A stretch of 64,000 nucleotides of DNA from Isoperla grammatica (taxonomy: Eukaryota; Arthropoda; Insecta; Plecoptera; Perlodidae), in the NCBI GenBank assembly GCA_945910005.1, contig OX246739.1:11196292-11260291 (forward strand), in the 5' to 3' direction. Both the position numbers and the translations under genes were made by a program. Positions within the stretch are counted from its first letter, which is position 1. Each line of letters opens with the position of its first letter. Below are positions 13,012 through 24,215 of this stretch, one piece after another. The notes under the pieces were generated by a model that saw only the letters and a program-made list of their open reading frames with translations, did not search any database and had not been told where the DNA came from.

Positions 13012-14046
13012 AAGTCTCTTGTGTTTGCAACTAACTAAATATATTGTATTCTTGTCATTGTGTGTGAGCTGTACCTCTGATAAATATTGCTTCAAGAACG
13101 TGTATGAATGAATCCCTGAAGACCAATATGTATGTATGTACATAGTGCTGATGGTCTTTCATGATGCACAGCAAATATGATATCTACTCTCGTCTTATCT
13201 TGGAATAAGATCAAGGTTAAATGTAAATAGATAAATAAATCCATAACGAAGTATACGCCCAGTAGAATATAGACGCCTGGCTTGTCAAATTGAATGTGGA
13301 ACAGATCATGAAATATTCATCGTGCAACGTGGTACGACTTGTCTTTGATGTTTGCATAATACAAGTATAGGATCTGTGTGCGTGTGCGTGTGCGTGTGCG
13401 TGTGCGTGTGCGTGTGCGTGTGCGTGTGCGTGTGCGTGTGCGTGTGTATGGTGCGTGTACGAGCATATCGGTGTAAAATGTTTCCACCGAGACTGTACTT
13501 AGTTTTCTAACATCTGTTCCTAATGTAAAAAGTTGACGCCAGTGGAAGAATATTCTTCGTAAAAATTGCCCACTAGCCAAAATACTGAGCCTCGACAGCT
13601 CCCCCGCGTTTGCATTTTCCTTTATTATTCGCATGCAGTCTGAAGTTTCGGTTGTAATCTCCATGAATATGATTTAGTAGGCGTCTGCTATTGTTTGTGT
13701 TTTGGATAACCCATGATTCATCGCATCATCTATGCCCCCTTCCCTCCCCCGTCACAGCACCGACCCAGCAAACCCTTGCTCCAAATACCACCAGTATTTT
13801 CTCTCGCACGAAAAATAACACAAAAACGACACTTACTTCTAGTTAAAATATGACACTTAATTTGTGTTACATGGATTTTTAATTATGTAGCCAATACATA
13901 CGCACGCACAATATACTCCCATGCATGCAATACAGACTGTTTTCAACAATTGCGATACAATATGAGGTTCGCAGATAATCTTATTACTCAGAATCCTGTA
14001 CTGGATTTACACACAAGTATTTCTCACTCGACGTTTATACAATTAA
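13012..14046. repeat. AT-rich DNA with a (GTGTGC)n tract at 13376-13447
   Basis: The hexanucleotide GTGTGC is repeated about twelve times without interruption. The rest of the interval has no recognised gene; a 115-codon minus-strand frame over the tract (13317-13664) is RT-dipeptide shadow coding in part and has no known domain. Confidence 0.6.
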
Positions 14047-14387
14047 GGGAGTATTCACGTGACGTCACATCGGCCATATTGGAGGCCACCTATAGTATTA
14101 TTTCAAGTTTCATTTAGCTCTCAATAGAAAACAAATAATATTGTTTATGGAGAAATATGAGAGTTTGAACACGTGTATCCCCCGATAAAGTTTACGGAAA
14201 TGATTATGTGTGCCATTGTAAACAACAAAAGTGTGACCAAAATAAGAGGGTTTATTTAAATTGATTTTCAGTAATAATAGCAAACCAAAGTTGGAAAACA
14301 GTTGAACCTCAACCAAACGCAAGCTGAAAATCTCATGCCATTGTAGCCTCCCATTATGGCCATCATGCGCAATATATGAATACACCC
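14047..14387. mobile_element. MITE with CACGTGA-type terminal inverted repeats
   Basis: The left end reads GGGAGTATTCACGTGACGTC then CGGCCATATTGGAGGC. The right end on the opposite strand reads GGGTGTATTCATATATTGCG then GATGGCCATAATGGGAGGC. These imperfect terminal inverted repeats enclose AT-rich DNA without coding capacity. A related copy lies at 28948-29164. A flanking target duplication is not clear, so the superfamily is not assigned. Confidence 0.7.
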
Positions 14388-14940
14388 TATTGAACGTTTA
14401 GTAAGAAAGAAGGTGACATAACTACTCATCTTATTTATGACGTTGACCTAAGAAAGTCTTGCACGGCTTCCAATTGTCAGCTCCATTAGTTGCTCAAAGC
14501 CACCTGCCAAATTGCCAGAAACGCGTGTGTTACCGTAACAATAGTCGTCTCGCTGGCATCCTATTCAAAAAGAGCCTCTTTGAAAGACTTGATCAAAGAT
14601 GGGCGCCAAATACACCGCCGAGCCAACTTGGCACACGATTATTACAGCGACCGAGCTGAGACGGGGCCTGAATCAAGGGATATTTTTGCACCGCCCTCTT
14701 TTCGTCCAGCCCATCTTGCGGTGGTTATTTATTAGTAAGCATGAAAACTGGCTCAGAAGGCGTTTTGGATGATAGATGGATATGGTCTTTATTTAAGGCG
14801 GGATTAAGGCCAGTGAGGCCTTATCTTCGTAACATTTACAATACATGTCAATATGAGCAATACATACATACTAAATTCAAAGTTTAACATTTTTCATGAA
14901 TTACGTCTAAAATCGTAAAACAAAAGCAACATTTACATTG
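14388..14940. other. Unassigned DNA with an 81-codon open frame
   Basis: The plus-strand frame from about 14490 to 14735 has a mixed, protein-like composition, and TTAGTAAGC at its end could be a splice donor. No domain is recognised and a competing frame overlaps it, so it is not called as a gene. Confidence 0.3.
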
Positions 14941-15484
14941 TATCACATTGTAGATGATTAAACGCTGATTAAAACAGAGCTTAAAAAGTAGTTGTAATCG
15001 AACTCGTTTTGGAGATTACGCAATTCCCTATCTTACCCATTAGATTAAAAAAAACTACACCTGTTTACCAAAAACACGGTTTAGTAGACCAACATGTGAC
15101 TACACATGATTAAATTATATATCACATTGTAGATAATTGAACGTTGATTCAAACAAAGCTTTAAAACGTTTATGTAATTACACTCGTTTTGGAGATTACG
15201 CAATTCCCCTATCTTACCCATTGAAAGATTAAAAAAACCTACACCTGTATACCGAAAATATGGTACAGTAGACCAACATGTAACTACACATGATTAAATT
15301 ATATATCACATTGTAGATAATTGAACGTTGATTCAAACAAAGCTTTAAAACGTAGATGTTATTACACTCGTTTTGGAGATTACGCAATTCCCCTATCTTA
15401 CCCATTGAAAGATTAAAAAAACTTACACCTGTTTACCAAAAACACGGTACAGTAGACCAACATATAACTACACATGATTAAAAT
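14941..15484. repeat. Three tandem copies of a unit of about 180 bp
   Basis: Units start at TATCACATTGTAGAT (14941, 15120 and 15304), so the periods are 179 and 184 bp. Each unit carries CTCGTTTTGGAGATTACGCA and ends with a variant of ACTACACATGATTAAA. Units 2 and 3 are closer to each other than to unit 1. It is noncoding and satellite-like at small copy number. Confidence 0.9.
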
Positions 15485-15524
15485 CTGATAAGAGGGGGAA
15501 AGATTAAACAAGAGGACAGGAGAA

Positions 15525-15740
15525 ATGTCGGACCGGTCGAGGTGGGTCCCTCCTCGAGGTGACCGGGCCCGCAAAGAGGGCTCTTGTGCATCTTTTCTGT
15601 CGTTCCATAATCTATCTTGTGGCCTTCATCATTCTTCCTCTTCCTTCCTATTTCCTCACTTCTTCTTCATACTTGCCGGCCCTCTTTGCGATTTAAAACC
15701 CCACCACCCCCTCGTCACCCCCCTCTCCCCCCTCCCTTAT
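15525..15740 (+). repeat. Possible SINE or LINE tail with polypyrimidine stretch
   Basis: GGGCTCTTGTGCATCTTTTC is followed by pyrimidine-rich DNA and CCGGCCCTCTTTGCGATTTA. The order (CTCTTGTG, pyrimidine tract, then C/T-rich CTCNTTGC or GCTTCGTCGC with A-rich DNA) is shared loosely with 29215-29430 and 11214-11440. CGCAAAGAGGGC and GCCCTCTTTGCG within it also form an inverted repeat about 100 bp apart. Assignment is tentative. Confidence 0.35.
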
Positions 15741-16148
15741 GTTGTGTTCCGTTATGACAGCCCCATGGCGATATGTAATAGATCTGATTCGGACAAAGTC
15801 ATGCGACCTTGCTGTCGATTCCATCGTAAAACACTAAATACTAACTAATAAACTAAGAATGTAGGATTGGTGCCTGTTAGCCCTAATTCGTCGAATCATT
15901 AGGACTACTTGTATATAAATATAATATACCTGCCATTAAAAACATTTTCTATTTAAAACAACAGCTCGTGAGACTTCGGTTATATTAATGCATTTTGCTT
16001 TGCGGCTTGCAGCGTTATAGCGACTTGTATGTGTGAAAAGTTATGTAGATTGGAGTGAGCAGGATAGGGCCCGTTTTCTATGCATAAACATAGGCAAGGG
16101 TCGTTACAACTGTGCATCAGAGTCCACTGATGAATTCTGATGTTGAAG
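15741..16148. other. No recognised features
   Basis: Mixed AT-rich sequence without a supported open frame or repeat. Confidence 0.4.
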
Positions 16149-16365
16149 TTCAAGATTATGTTTATATAACGATATAACTCGACTGGTCCAAGTTTTCCAA
16201 AAAATATTGTGTGAACGACAACTTCCGTCGCCTTACACATAACGTGCAAAATTTTGTAGTTAAAGATTATGATTATATACCGACATAACTCAACTGGTCC
16301 AAGTTTTCCTAAAAATATTCTATGAATGACAACTTCCGTCGTACACATAACGTGCACTTTACTTG
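16149..16365. repeat. Tandem duplication, unit of about 108 bp
   Basis: Two adjacent copies share AAGATTATG, CATAACTCRACTGG or ATATAACTCGACTGG, TCCAAGTTTTCC, GACAACTTCCGTCG and ACACATAACGTGCA in the same order. They are clearly diverged. The overlapping minus-strand open frames are interrupted and look incidental. Confidence 0.75.
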
Positions 16366-17174
16366 TATTAAAGGTCGGTGGTTTGGCTTTAGCACACATT
16401 TGTCCTTAAGAGTCGACTTCGATAAGTGATTGCACTGACTTGCTATGTCGCTTGCAGTACCTTGTCGAGTGCTGCGCAAAGATTGACAATTCCCCTTAAG
16501 CGAAGTTCCCTTAGACAATCATTGTAGATCAGAGGTCTATCACTATCACCAAACTAAAAGCCTCAAAATGTCAAAATAACGCAATCGTGGTAAATTGAAA
16601 ACTGAAAAACAGATGGATTGTCTACGTAATTTCAAGAGAATGCAATATTGTGGAAAATGTTTCGAAATAAGGGACACTTCGTGTAATAACTTATGAAGTA
16701 CCTAATATTGGTTGACATTGGTTGTCAATGAGAAAAAAAACCTCTTTACTTAAATGTCGAGTGTGACACCTCAATAAAACGTCATAATTCAATTACATGT
16801 TCGAAGCAAAAGCGACTTTCCGTCAATAAACAAGAATAACCACCAAGCATACTATTATTATCTTTTATCAAATCAAAATTACCTAGATATAATCATATCT
16901 TTTATCTATACATAGATGTTTATACTTAATCTTTTATCTTGCCTAGATACAAAGTAAATGATCTAGTGGCAACAGTGAACGTAACTGCTAAAGCATTTGT
17001 CGGCAGAGCGATCGGGGATAATTGTGACATTAGTGGACATCAGAACCTTGTTGCGTTCATTCTACGACGAAGCTGGAAGTTTGAAAACCAAAAAGACAAA
17101 CTTGTTGCCCATTAGAGCACTAATATAAGCCGGACTTGTGCGACTATGCAGACTACACTGAAAATGACTTCACT
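16366..17174. other. No recognised features
   Basis: AT-rich DNA. No open frame, repeat or RNA signal was recognised. Confidence 0.35.
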
Positions 17175-17399
17175 ATGCACTCAACTCATCACTCTTTTAT
17201 AAAACCCACAAATAACAAATGCGAAACAGAAACCCATGTAAGCACGGCAGACAGTTTGCATTGGATTATAATATTTATCTTTGTTGTAAGTTGTGTTGTT
17301 ATTATTGTTTTACTTACATACTTTTGTACTGTTAGTATTAAATTAGCCTCTTTTGGAAATTTCTTCAACCAGTCTATTTCTATGATTGAAAGAGACTGA
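17175..17399 (+). CDS. Putative small membrane peptide or exon (unrecognised)
   Basis: From the first in-frame ATG (17175) the frame encodes 74 residues; it stays open upstream to 17124 with an acidic stretch (DYADYTENDFT). About residues 28-52 form one strongly hydrophobic segment (WIIIFIFVVSCVVIIVLLTY in part), flanked by a polar N-terminus with one Cys and a basic, Phe-rich C-terminus. That pattern fits a single-pass membrane protein. No family is recognised. A strong splice-donor-like GTAAGT occurs inside the hydrophobic segment (near 17286), so this may be one exon of something larger. AT-rich DNA can make hydrophobic frames by chance, so confidence is low. Confidence 0.3.
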   Translation: MHSTHHSFIKPTNNKCETETHVSTADSLHWIIIFIFVVSCVVIIVLLTYFCTVSIKLASFGNFFNQSISMIERD

Positions 17400-17839
17400 T
17401 CACCATCCATTGAAACGTTCCCTCATGTGAATTCAGCTGAAATATTAGTGCATGATGAAACTGTTAGTTGTCAACCACGGGCGCCCCTATGAACTCCAGC
17501 CTGAGTGATACCGAGCTATCTCCACACCAAATCAATTGCACTGTTTTCAGTAACAGCTTATGGTTCGGTATGAACAAGTGAGCATGCGCAAAGATAATAG
17601 CGTATGCAAACGTCCAAAGATACTTTGAAAATGAGTGTTATAACTGAATAGAACCCACATTAAATAAATAATATAACGTAACAAGTTAATTGGAATCGAC
17701 CCATATAAACTATGGTAGATCAACGTGAGATGTTCAAATAAACAATGGAACGAGTTTCAGGCACTTGCATGAACATACGTTCACGAGGATACGTTTCAAG
17801 TTAGGCTACATACTCCCTACATTTGCCTCGCCTGACATT
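17400..17839. other. No recognised features
   Basis: No supported gene or repeat is seen. Confidence 0.35.
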
Positions 17840-17992
17840 CGGACAGCTTCAGGGTGAACTGACCTCGTTCTCGGACAGCTGTTCTGTGACAGCCAATCGC
17901 TGCACCGGACCGGACAGCTTCAGCGTGGACTGACCTCGTTCTCGGACAGCTGTTCTGTGACAGTCGATCACTGCACCGGACCGGACCGGACA
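17840..17992. repeat. Tandem duplication of a 71-bp GC-richer unit
   Basis: CGGACAGCTTCAG starts at 17840 and again at 17911, each followed by CTGACCTCGTTCTCGGACAG and CTGTTCTGTGACAG. The second copy ends in an extra short CCGGA duplication (CCGGACCGGACCGGACAG). Composition is GC-richer than the surroundings. Confidence 0.9.
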
Positions 17993-18528
17993 GATCAGGG
18001 CAAAGTCTTTCCCACGGCCGAACAAGTCTACTGCGCCCCTGAGTGTTTCAGGGCGCGAAAACACAATTGAACATGACGTGTGTACATGCAAATACCTATA
18101 ATCATGCACGCTTGTACTAGAAAAATCAATTATTATGATTATTTAAACTCTCGTGTTTACCCAACATTGGAGCTCATCACAGCTATACTGATTGAGCTTT
18201 GTTTTATGGGGATGTGTTTTATTCATGTATCATTTAAATTGCAAATTAATTCCATTTGTTCACAACGATATGCCGGTGTGGTTAACAGTTTTTCTGATGT
18301 ATTAATGCCATTCTTATTTTAAATGTTTTATTATTCTTCTAGCTACGTCACATCACATTATACACAAGAGTACTTTTTCGTGTTTTAGTGTAGTGTGAGT
18401 GAAAAATATCAGTGCCTCATTTGTCGAACCATTTATGGTAATATACGTTTGTCGCATGCATGGAACCTAATATAATACCAATCTTATGAGAAATAACTTT
18501 TAAAATATACTGGAACTTCACGCTCGCT
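17993..18528. other. No recognised features
   Basis: One 80-codon plus-strand frame (18080-18322) has hydrophobic stretches but no recognised domain or gene context. No repeats are seen. Confidence 0.35.
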
Positions 18529-19026
18529 TGGAGAGACTCGTGTTGAATTCAGAGTTTTGTCCCCGGGGGGGCTATTTCAAATCCCGGGGGTGTAGACATC
18601 GAATGAGCGGGGGGGGGGGGGGGTAGGGGGGCAAATTTTCAAAATCACTGCTGCTTCCACATCACTTTTACTAATAAACTGTCCAAGTGTTCTGATACAA
18701 AAACACTACTTAAAACACTATTTAAACAAAAATATATGTTCAACAAACCACTTGATGCCCAGTTAAATTTGAGGCGGAGTTTAGATAATCCTGGCCCTTC
18801 TCTGCTTTTTTCTGCTTGTTTCAGCTCTCTTGTCACATACTTTTGTGACACGCAGAAAAATGTATTTACTTATTAAACCTTCAAAGCAATATTTCCGTGC
18901 CATTTCAAAATTAAGTAATATATATATATAGCTTGTAGCCAATTCATTCCCGGGGGGGCGAATGACAATTCCCGAGGGGGCTTCGCCCCCCCTGGGATCA
19001 TAGCTGAATTCAACACTGGAGAGACT
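18529..19026. mobile_element. 478-bp MITE (18539-19016) with 10-bp target duplication
   Basis: The element starts CGTGTTGAATTCAG and ends CTGAATTCAACAC, giving terminal inverted repeats of about 13 bp. It is flanked on both sides by the exact 10-mer TGGAGAGACT (18529-18538 and 19017-19026), a clear target-site duplication. Subterminal regions carry G/C-run blocks (CCCCGGGGGGG and CCCGGGGGGGCG) and a 15-G run at 18609-18623 with quadruplex potential. There is no coding capacity for a transposase, so it is non-autonomous. A 10-bp duplication fits Mutator-like elements (9-11 bp) better than hAT (8 bp), but that is inference. Confidence 0.85.
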
Positions 19027-21256
19027 GATTAACTAGTGTAAGAGACAGAACTATAAGATACCTTATAACGGAATATAATAATGTTGAATAGCTATAAAAC
19101 TAAGGTATTTGCTATAACCACATTGATTGATTAATCTTTATTTTTTCATTGTGTGTATGGTTGTTAGATTTTGATATTTGTATGCTCCAATTAGAGTAAT
19201 ATGCTACTATACAACACTGTGCAGTGTATTGTTGCCACGTGTATATAGGGAACAGTCACGATAGAAAGCCTATATACATTTGGACAAGAGAGTGGCCAAT
19301 AAAAAAAACCGAAACCATCTCAAAAATAAAATAAATATTGACCTTTGTATGATGTGTCATGATTTTGTGTGGTCAACTTTCGTGGAACTGGTTATTCTAC
19401 ATTAAACGTTCAACGAATGTTCACACTCAAGTAAATTAAATGCACAAAGGTTTACCTATCGAGACATTTAACATTCAAGTTGTTCATTTATCAAAGGAGA
19501 GTGCTTTGATAGACAAACAGTTCGAAAGTAAAGTAACATACATTATGGTGTTTGTTTGATGATAGTTTCTCTTGATGTTGCCCTCGGTCAACAGAGGTGC
19601 AGGGGTTTTTATTTTGCTATCTGCACATTGCTACCGCGCACATGTTCAATGGCTGAAAGGAGGATACAGTGATGTTTACTTGACTCTTGTAGAAGTCAGT
19701 TAACTAACACAACAGGCACATATTGTGTAAACCACGAAGTACAAATAGTATGTGTATATACAGACATAATGCTGGAGGATAACTCAAAACTGTAATTAAT
19801 TTTGTAACATTGTGTTTGTATATTTAAACAGCTGTCCACGATTTCTTACAAGCCATCAATAATGAAGCACAATATTCGTAGCAAGCCGATATGCCACAAT
19901 TAAAAAAAAAAAAATAGTTATCTGAATCACAATTTCAATGCAAGAAAGCTCCTTCATTTATACGATTTAATTAAATGTGAATTTATGCGTGTGCTTTTAT
20001 TGCTCCTTAGCTATCATTTATTCAAACAATGCATCAAGTTATTATGTTTGTTATGTTTGTTACTGACATCGACATGTATTTATACATAAAAAACGCATTA
20101 AATTGAAATGTTTTCTGGTGGATTATTTTTTATTTTTTTTTAAAGGTGTTACAAATATAATTAATGTTACAGTTAGTATTGTTGCTGTTATTCTAATAAT
20201 AATGGCAACACAAATAAGAGTTGGACAGCAGTGTTTAAGAGGTGGCCTGGGTGCATCCACACTCACTCCAGGCTAAAGTGGCAAAAGTAGGTGAGAAACA
20301 CACGCAAACTGACCACTTCCTACATCAAGACAGAGCAGTCTTCAGTAGACACCTTCTCAAATGATTGCGTGCGAGAAAACCTATTAATATCCTAGAAGAT
20401 CAATACCTGTGAACAAGTATCAGGTGTGATTAAACGCCAGCAGGAAAATTATTTTCAACTTCGCTTCTCGTTTCCGGTTTCAAAGCTTGTTGCTATCTCG
20501 TCTGTCAGAGAAGGAATAAAAAGAGAGCGAGAAAAGGCGCTCGAGCGAGATCTCGTGACGTTCACACGAACTCATTAGGGCTGATGATGATCTTTAAAAA
20601 AATATTACACGCCTTTGTAACAAGACGCGCCGGCCCGACCCGCTAACAGGGCTGCCACAACGCAAAAGTTTGGATGTAAATAATCTTATGTTAGTGGGCG
20701 TTTTTTCTTTTCTGCTCAGTTCGTTGCAAATCCTTGATCACTTGGATTTTAGAGAAGACTAAGGTTTCATTATAAATTACTAGAATCAATGCAAAATGCT
20801 GTAAATTAAAATCTGTCATACTCATATTTCCTATAGACTATGAAGACTAATATAAACCTACACTTAAAAAAAGTCATAAATATGTATTATCTACACATTT
20901 ACAACTGCATGTTTGTTTATTTATTTAGACTATTTCCTATGAAACTTGTCATACTCTCTGACCTGGAATATAATACAAACATGTATTTACTTATCTCACA
21001 GCGATATAACATAAATACAATGCATGGACAAGTATTAAGACTATGTGTTGCATTAGATTGTGTGTGAACTTTGCTAGGGGTGAGAGTATAGAAGACTTTC
21101 CTCTTCACGCGACAAGAAAAGAAGTTGGATACCAATTTTCTATGTAGCCTACTAATGCTGTAGACGAGTTATCCAAAGTTAACACGTGCAAATACGAGGG
21201 ACATGTGGTCAATTGAAGCTCAACACGTATTTGAATCAACACACATTACTTGAATA
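19027..21256. other. AT-rich DNA without supported genes
   Basis: A-runs (about 19902-19914) and T-runs (about 20125-20143) are present. A GC-richer patch at 20460-20680 has no open frame or tRNA-like structure that I can recognise. Confidence 0.4.
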
Positions 21257-21430
21257 ACCGATAGAGATAGCTCCGCGGTAATAAGTGAAACTCTTATTCG
21301 GGAGGTTGCCGGTTCGATTCCGGCCACCGGCAATCCTGACTGGAGGCTTTTTCGGGCGTTTCCTCGGTCGTAAAGGCGATGTTGGGATTGATTCTTAAAG
21401 CCAGCCCTCGGACATTTCTTCCCAACTATC
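21257..21430 (+). mobile_element. tRNA-derived SINE, second copy of the 7257 family
   Basis: The head has an A-box-like TAGCTCCGCGGTAA and a perfect B-box GGTTCGATTCC at 21311-21321, closing with GGCCACCGGCAATC. The body CGTAAAGGCGATGTTGGGAT matches the 7257 copy (GGCGAATGCTGGGAT) with a few changes, and CCCTCGGACATTTC matches its CCTCGGATATTCCC. The 3' end is not clear and may be truncated. Confidence 0.7.
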
Positions 21431-21548
21431 CTAATATACATCGTTATTCATCTGAAGACTGCGACAGATTCCTACGAAACATTATTTTTATTATACTTGA
21501 ATAAATAAAACTAAGTAATGTAAACGTATTTTAAAATCCCTTCTTCTT

Positions 21549-22095
21549 AACTCTTTGGTGCAGAGTATTCAGTTTTCACAAATAAAAGCACAATTTATTT
21601 ACATTCAAAACATGTCATTAAAATAGCTCGCTCTCTTTAATCGCTATCTGATACACTGTACACTGTTCAATGTGTTGCACGCTCCTGCAATAACGGTGAC
21701 ACACATACACCCTTGATTTGTAGTCACCGACTTATGAACAGAGGAAATCTCTTTACATATTACGGAAATGCTCAACAATTCAGCGATGAACACAGATACA
21801 GCTTAAGAGTCAACACAACCTGAATCATCGTTGCTTTTTCAGCTCTTCAAACAGCATTAGTAATAAATAAGTACGTCCATGTCACACGTGTTTGTAAACT
21901 GGTTTACGAAGTATGCAAATTGTTTCCTATAGAGTTTCTGATGTACAGTGTGTGTACCGTTCTTCTGTTATAGAAGAAAAAACATTTTAAGCTCTTTGGT
22001 GCAGAGTATTCAGTTTTTTACAAATAAAGCACAATTTATTTACATTCGAAACATGTCATTAAAATAGCTCGCTCTCTTTAATCGCTATCTGATAC
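21549..22095. repeat. Pair of direct repeats of about 103 bp
   Basis: CTCTTTGGTGCAGAGTATTC begins at about 21550 and again at about 21993. Both copies run through CACAATTTATTTACATTC and ATAGCTCGCTCTCTTTAATC to TCGCTATCTGATAC, with small indels. The words TTCTGTTATAGAAG after the second copy and before it (21962 and 22100) show that the duplicated block is larger and rearranged. Confidence 0.85.
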
Positions 22096-22439
22096 GGCTT
22101 CTGTTATAGAAGGACGGTGATGTGTGATGGATTTGATTCGACTGACGTCATTATATGACGTCATAAAACAACAAGAAATGATAATTTATGTAAAGATTGA
22201 CTTCGTGAGCCGCAGTAAATATATCTTGCAGCACAGCCATCGCCACTAAACAAACCATCTATACTGGATCTACTTTGGGGTAGGGATATACTGTCACGTC
22301 CAGTTGGACAAATTATATGCAAAAATCATTCGTTTGTATTGAATCCGATAGTTGAGATATCATTGTAGTATCGGATTTCTTTTTTTTAACGGAATGAATT
22401 TTTCATATATTTTGTGTTGTTATCAGTAGACCTTAGTGG

Positions 22440-22484
<45 letters not shown>
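22096..22484. repeat. Unassigned DNA ending in a (TA)n tract (22445-22483)
   Basis: A pure TA dinucleotide tract of about 39 bp lies just before the SINE at 22533. No gene was seen in the rest of the interval. Confidence 0.7.
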
Positions 22485-22488
<4 letters not shown>

Positions 22489-22532
22489 CGCCACATACTA
22501 TCTTAATGCACCACATCCAGACATTGAATTGC

Positions 22533-22650
22533 CGGTCCCGGTGGTCTAGGGGTCATGGCACCCCCCCGGCAAGTGGGAGACCTGGGTTCGATTCCCAGTC
22601 GGGGTTGGTTTTTTAATTTCTGGATTTCACGCATATATATATATATATAT
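22533..22650 (+). mobile_element. tRNA-derived SINE with clear A-box and B-box
   Basis: The head CGGTCCCGGTGGTCTAGGGG contains an A-box (TGGTCTAGGGG); the B-box GGTTCGATTCC at 22585-22595 is perfect. The head most resembles tRNA-Glu/Asp, and the acceptor-like ends pair only with wobbles and the anticodon arm is distorted by a C-run, so it is not a working tRNA. After the head come GGTTGGTTTTTTAATTTCTG and GGATTTCACG, shared with 6433-6490, then a TA tract. Confidence 0.75.
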
Positions 22651-22675
22651 TAGTTTTCAAGTTTTCGCGGACATA

Positions 22676-23026
22676 TGTGTACCTGTTGCAACTTTCTGGG
22701 GATTGTTGCCGCGAATAATGTACTTTAGAAGGAGGCACTGACTTACCCTTCCCTTCCTGACGTTTCGGGAAAGTCACATCTCCCATCTTCAGAGGCCCTG
22801 ACTCGACGATGTGCATCTCGAGCTTCGAAGCCGCGAACTATTTTCTCCCCCCCCCCCCCCCCCCCCCCCGTTCGCGGCTTCGAAGCTCGAGATGCACATC
22901 GTCGAGTCAGGGCCTCTGAAGATGGGAGATGTGACTTTCCCGAAACGTCAGGAAGGGAAGGGTAAGTCAGTGCCTCCTTCTTTAGTACATTATTCGAAGC
23001 AACAATCCCCAGAAAGTTGCAACTGG

Positions 23027-23034
<8 letters not shown>
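22676..23034. repeat. Inverted repeat with 163-bp arms around a 23-C run
   Basis: The left arm (22676-22838) and right arm (22870 to about 23034) are nearly exact reverse complements; the loop holds TATTTTCT and 23 consecutive Cs (22847-22869). Each arm carries CTGAAGATGGGA, then TTTCCCGAAACGTCAGG when read outward from the loop, which looks like a degenerate hammerhead ribozyme core. TA microsatellites flank both sides (about 22633-22651 and 23027-23055). The element lies directly after the SINE. It could be two head-to-head copies of one repeat or a foldback transposon. Confidence 0.85.
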
Positions 23035-23061
<27 letters not shown>

Positions 23062-23159
23062 TGATTCGTAGATTTTCAGGGCTACCAAATGATGAGCATG
23101 TCGTCTTTGCGGTATCAAGCCCTCTCGGATGAGTGTTTTTTTTTTTTCTGAAAAGAACC

Positions 23160-23215
23160 GGTTTACTCGACGTTTCGGCAGGTACGTTCCTGCCATCTTC
23201 TGGAGTCGATGTTAT
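23160..23215 (-). ncRNA. Hammerhead-like motif copy
   Basis: The minus strand reads CCAGAAGATGGCAGG, a loop AACGTA, then CCTGCCGAAACGTCGAG. GGCAGG and CCTGCC form a perfect 6-bp stem between a CUGANGA-like and a GAAA element. One extra U lies after the CAGAAGA and the first motif base differs from CUGANGA (CAGAAGA), so cleavage activity is doubtful. Hammerhead motifs are known in Penelope-like elements and retrozymes; the link here is by resemblance. Confidence 0.35.
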
Positions 23216-24169
23216 CGGTAGGACGGTCAGCAATCGAATAAATATTATGTTCTATCTACCGACACTTCCGATATAAGTATAGTTGTTTTGAGATACGAAC
23301 CGAAAACCTTAAACTGTCACGCTTCGCTGCCGCAGATTAATCTCCGGATAAAGCAGTATTGTCAGTGTCCGGATGCTCCGATTTTTGCATTAATTTATCC
23401 ACTTAATTAGAGCAAGTATAATAAACTTGCAAATTATCCTTCTACATTCCTTGGCACCACGAGACGTACATAGTGTTATATAAATCCCCGTCTCGTGCAG
23501 TTTGTATGAGGACCAACTTTCGTAGTACACTGTTTTTCATAGTATGCGCTGTGGTAATCGTTATCGGGAAAACTTTATTTTCACATTAAAGTAACTTTGT
23601 ACGGCTTCATCCTTTACAAAAGATTTTTTTTAAGTTGATAGAGCGGATGTTGGCCTGGTAACTAGGAGAACTTTTTTGATTGTAAACAATCAATCACTAA
23701 GCCGGGAATTTTCGAATAGTTCGTAGTTCACTTTGGCTTTGAAACTAATGGCTGAGCTTTCAACTGAAACCTTTTGAGCGCTATAGGCAGACACTTTTGA
23801 GTGTAAGGCTGCAAAATGAGGGAGTCCCGCCACTAATTAGCATTATAAAACTATGTACAAGAAAACGACAATGCCCACGGATATTAAAATTACAATGCCA
23901 ATGCTGCATGTTTGGCGGCATTGCAGATATACAAATGCTCAGGTCTAATGTTAAGTAACAAATGGATGAATTTATCAAATCTTCTATTCAGTTATGCCAT
24001 TCAATATTGAGAATTCAATATTGGAAGTTCTAAGTCAGAAAATAGATACGTTCTTCTGTTTCATATATTAATATACAAATTGTGTCCTAATACAATACAC
24101 AGGCATTTTATTTAAATTATCACCATCTTTATATACAAGGTTGTGATATGATACCAGTTGTCAAAAATG
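23216..24169. other. AT-rich DNA without recognised features
   Basis: No supported gene, RNA or repeat. Confidence 0.35.
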
Positions 24170-24215
24170 TCGCTCCAACCCGGAATCAAACTCAGGTTTT
24201 TGAGTAAATTACCAC
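24170..24215 (-). repeat. tRNA-derived SINE fragment (B-box only)
   Basis: The minus strand reads AACCTGAGTTTGATTCCGGG, a B-box variant with T-arm-like flanks. No A-box is found at the expected distance. Confidence 0.4.

Noticed and set aside
14490..14735. An 81-codon frame with a possible donor at its end
   Set aside because: Overlapping competing frame, no acceptor or start context and no domain; kept only as a note.
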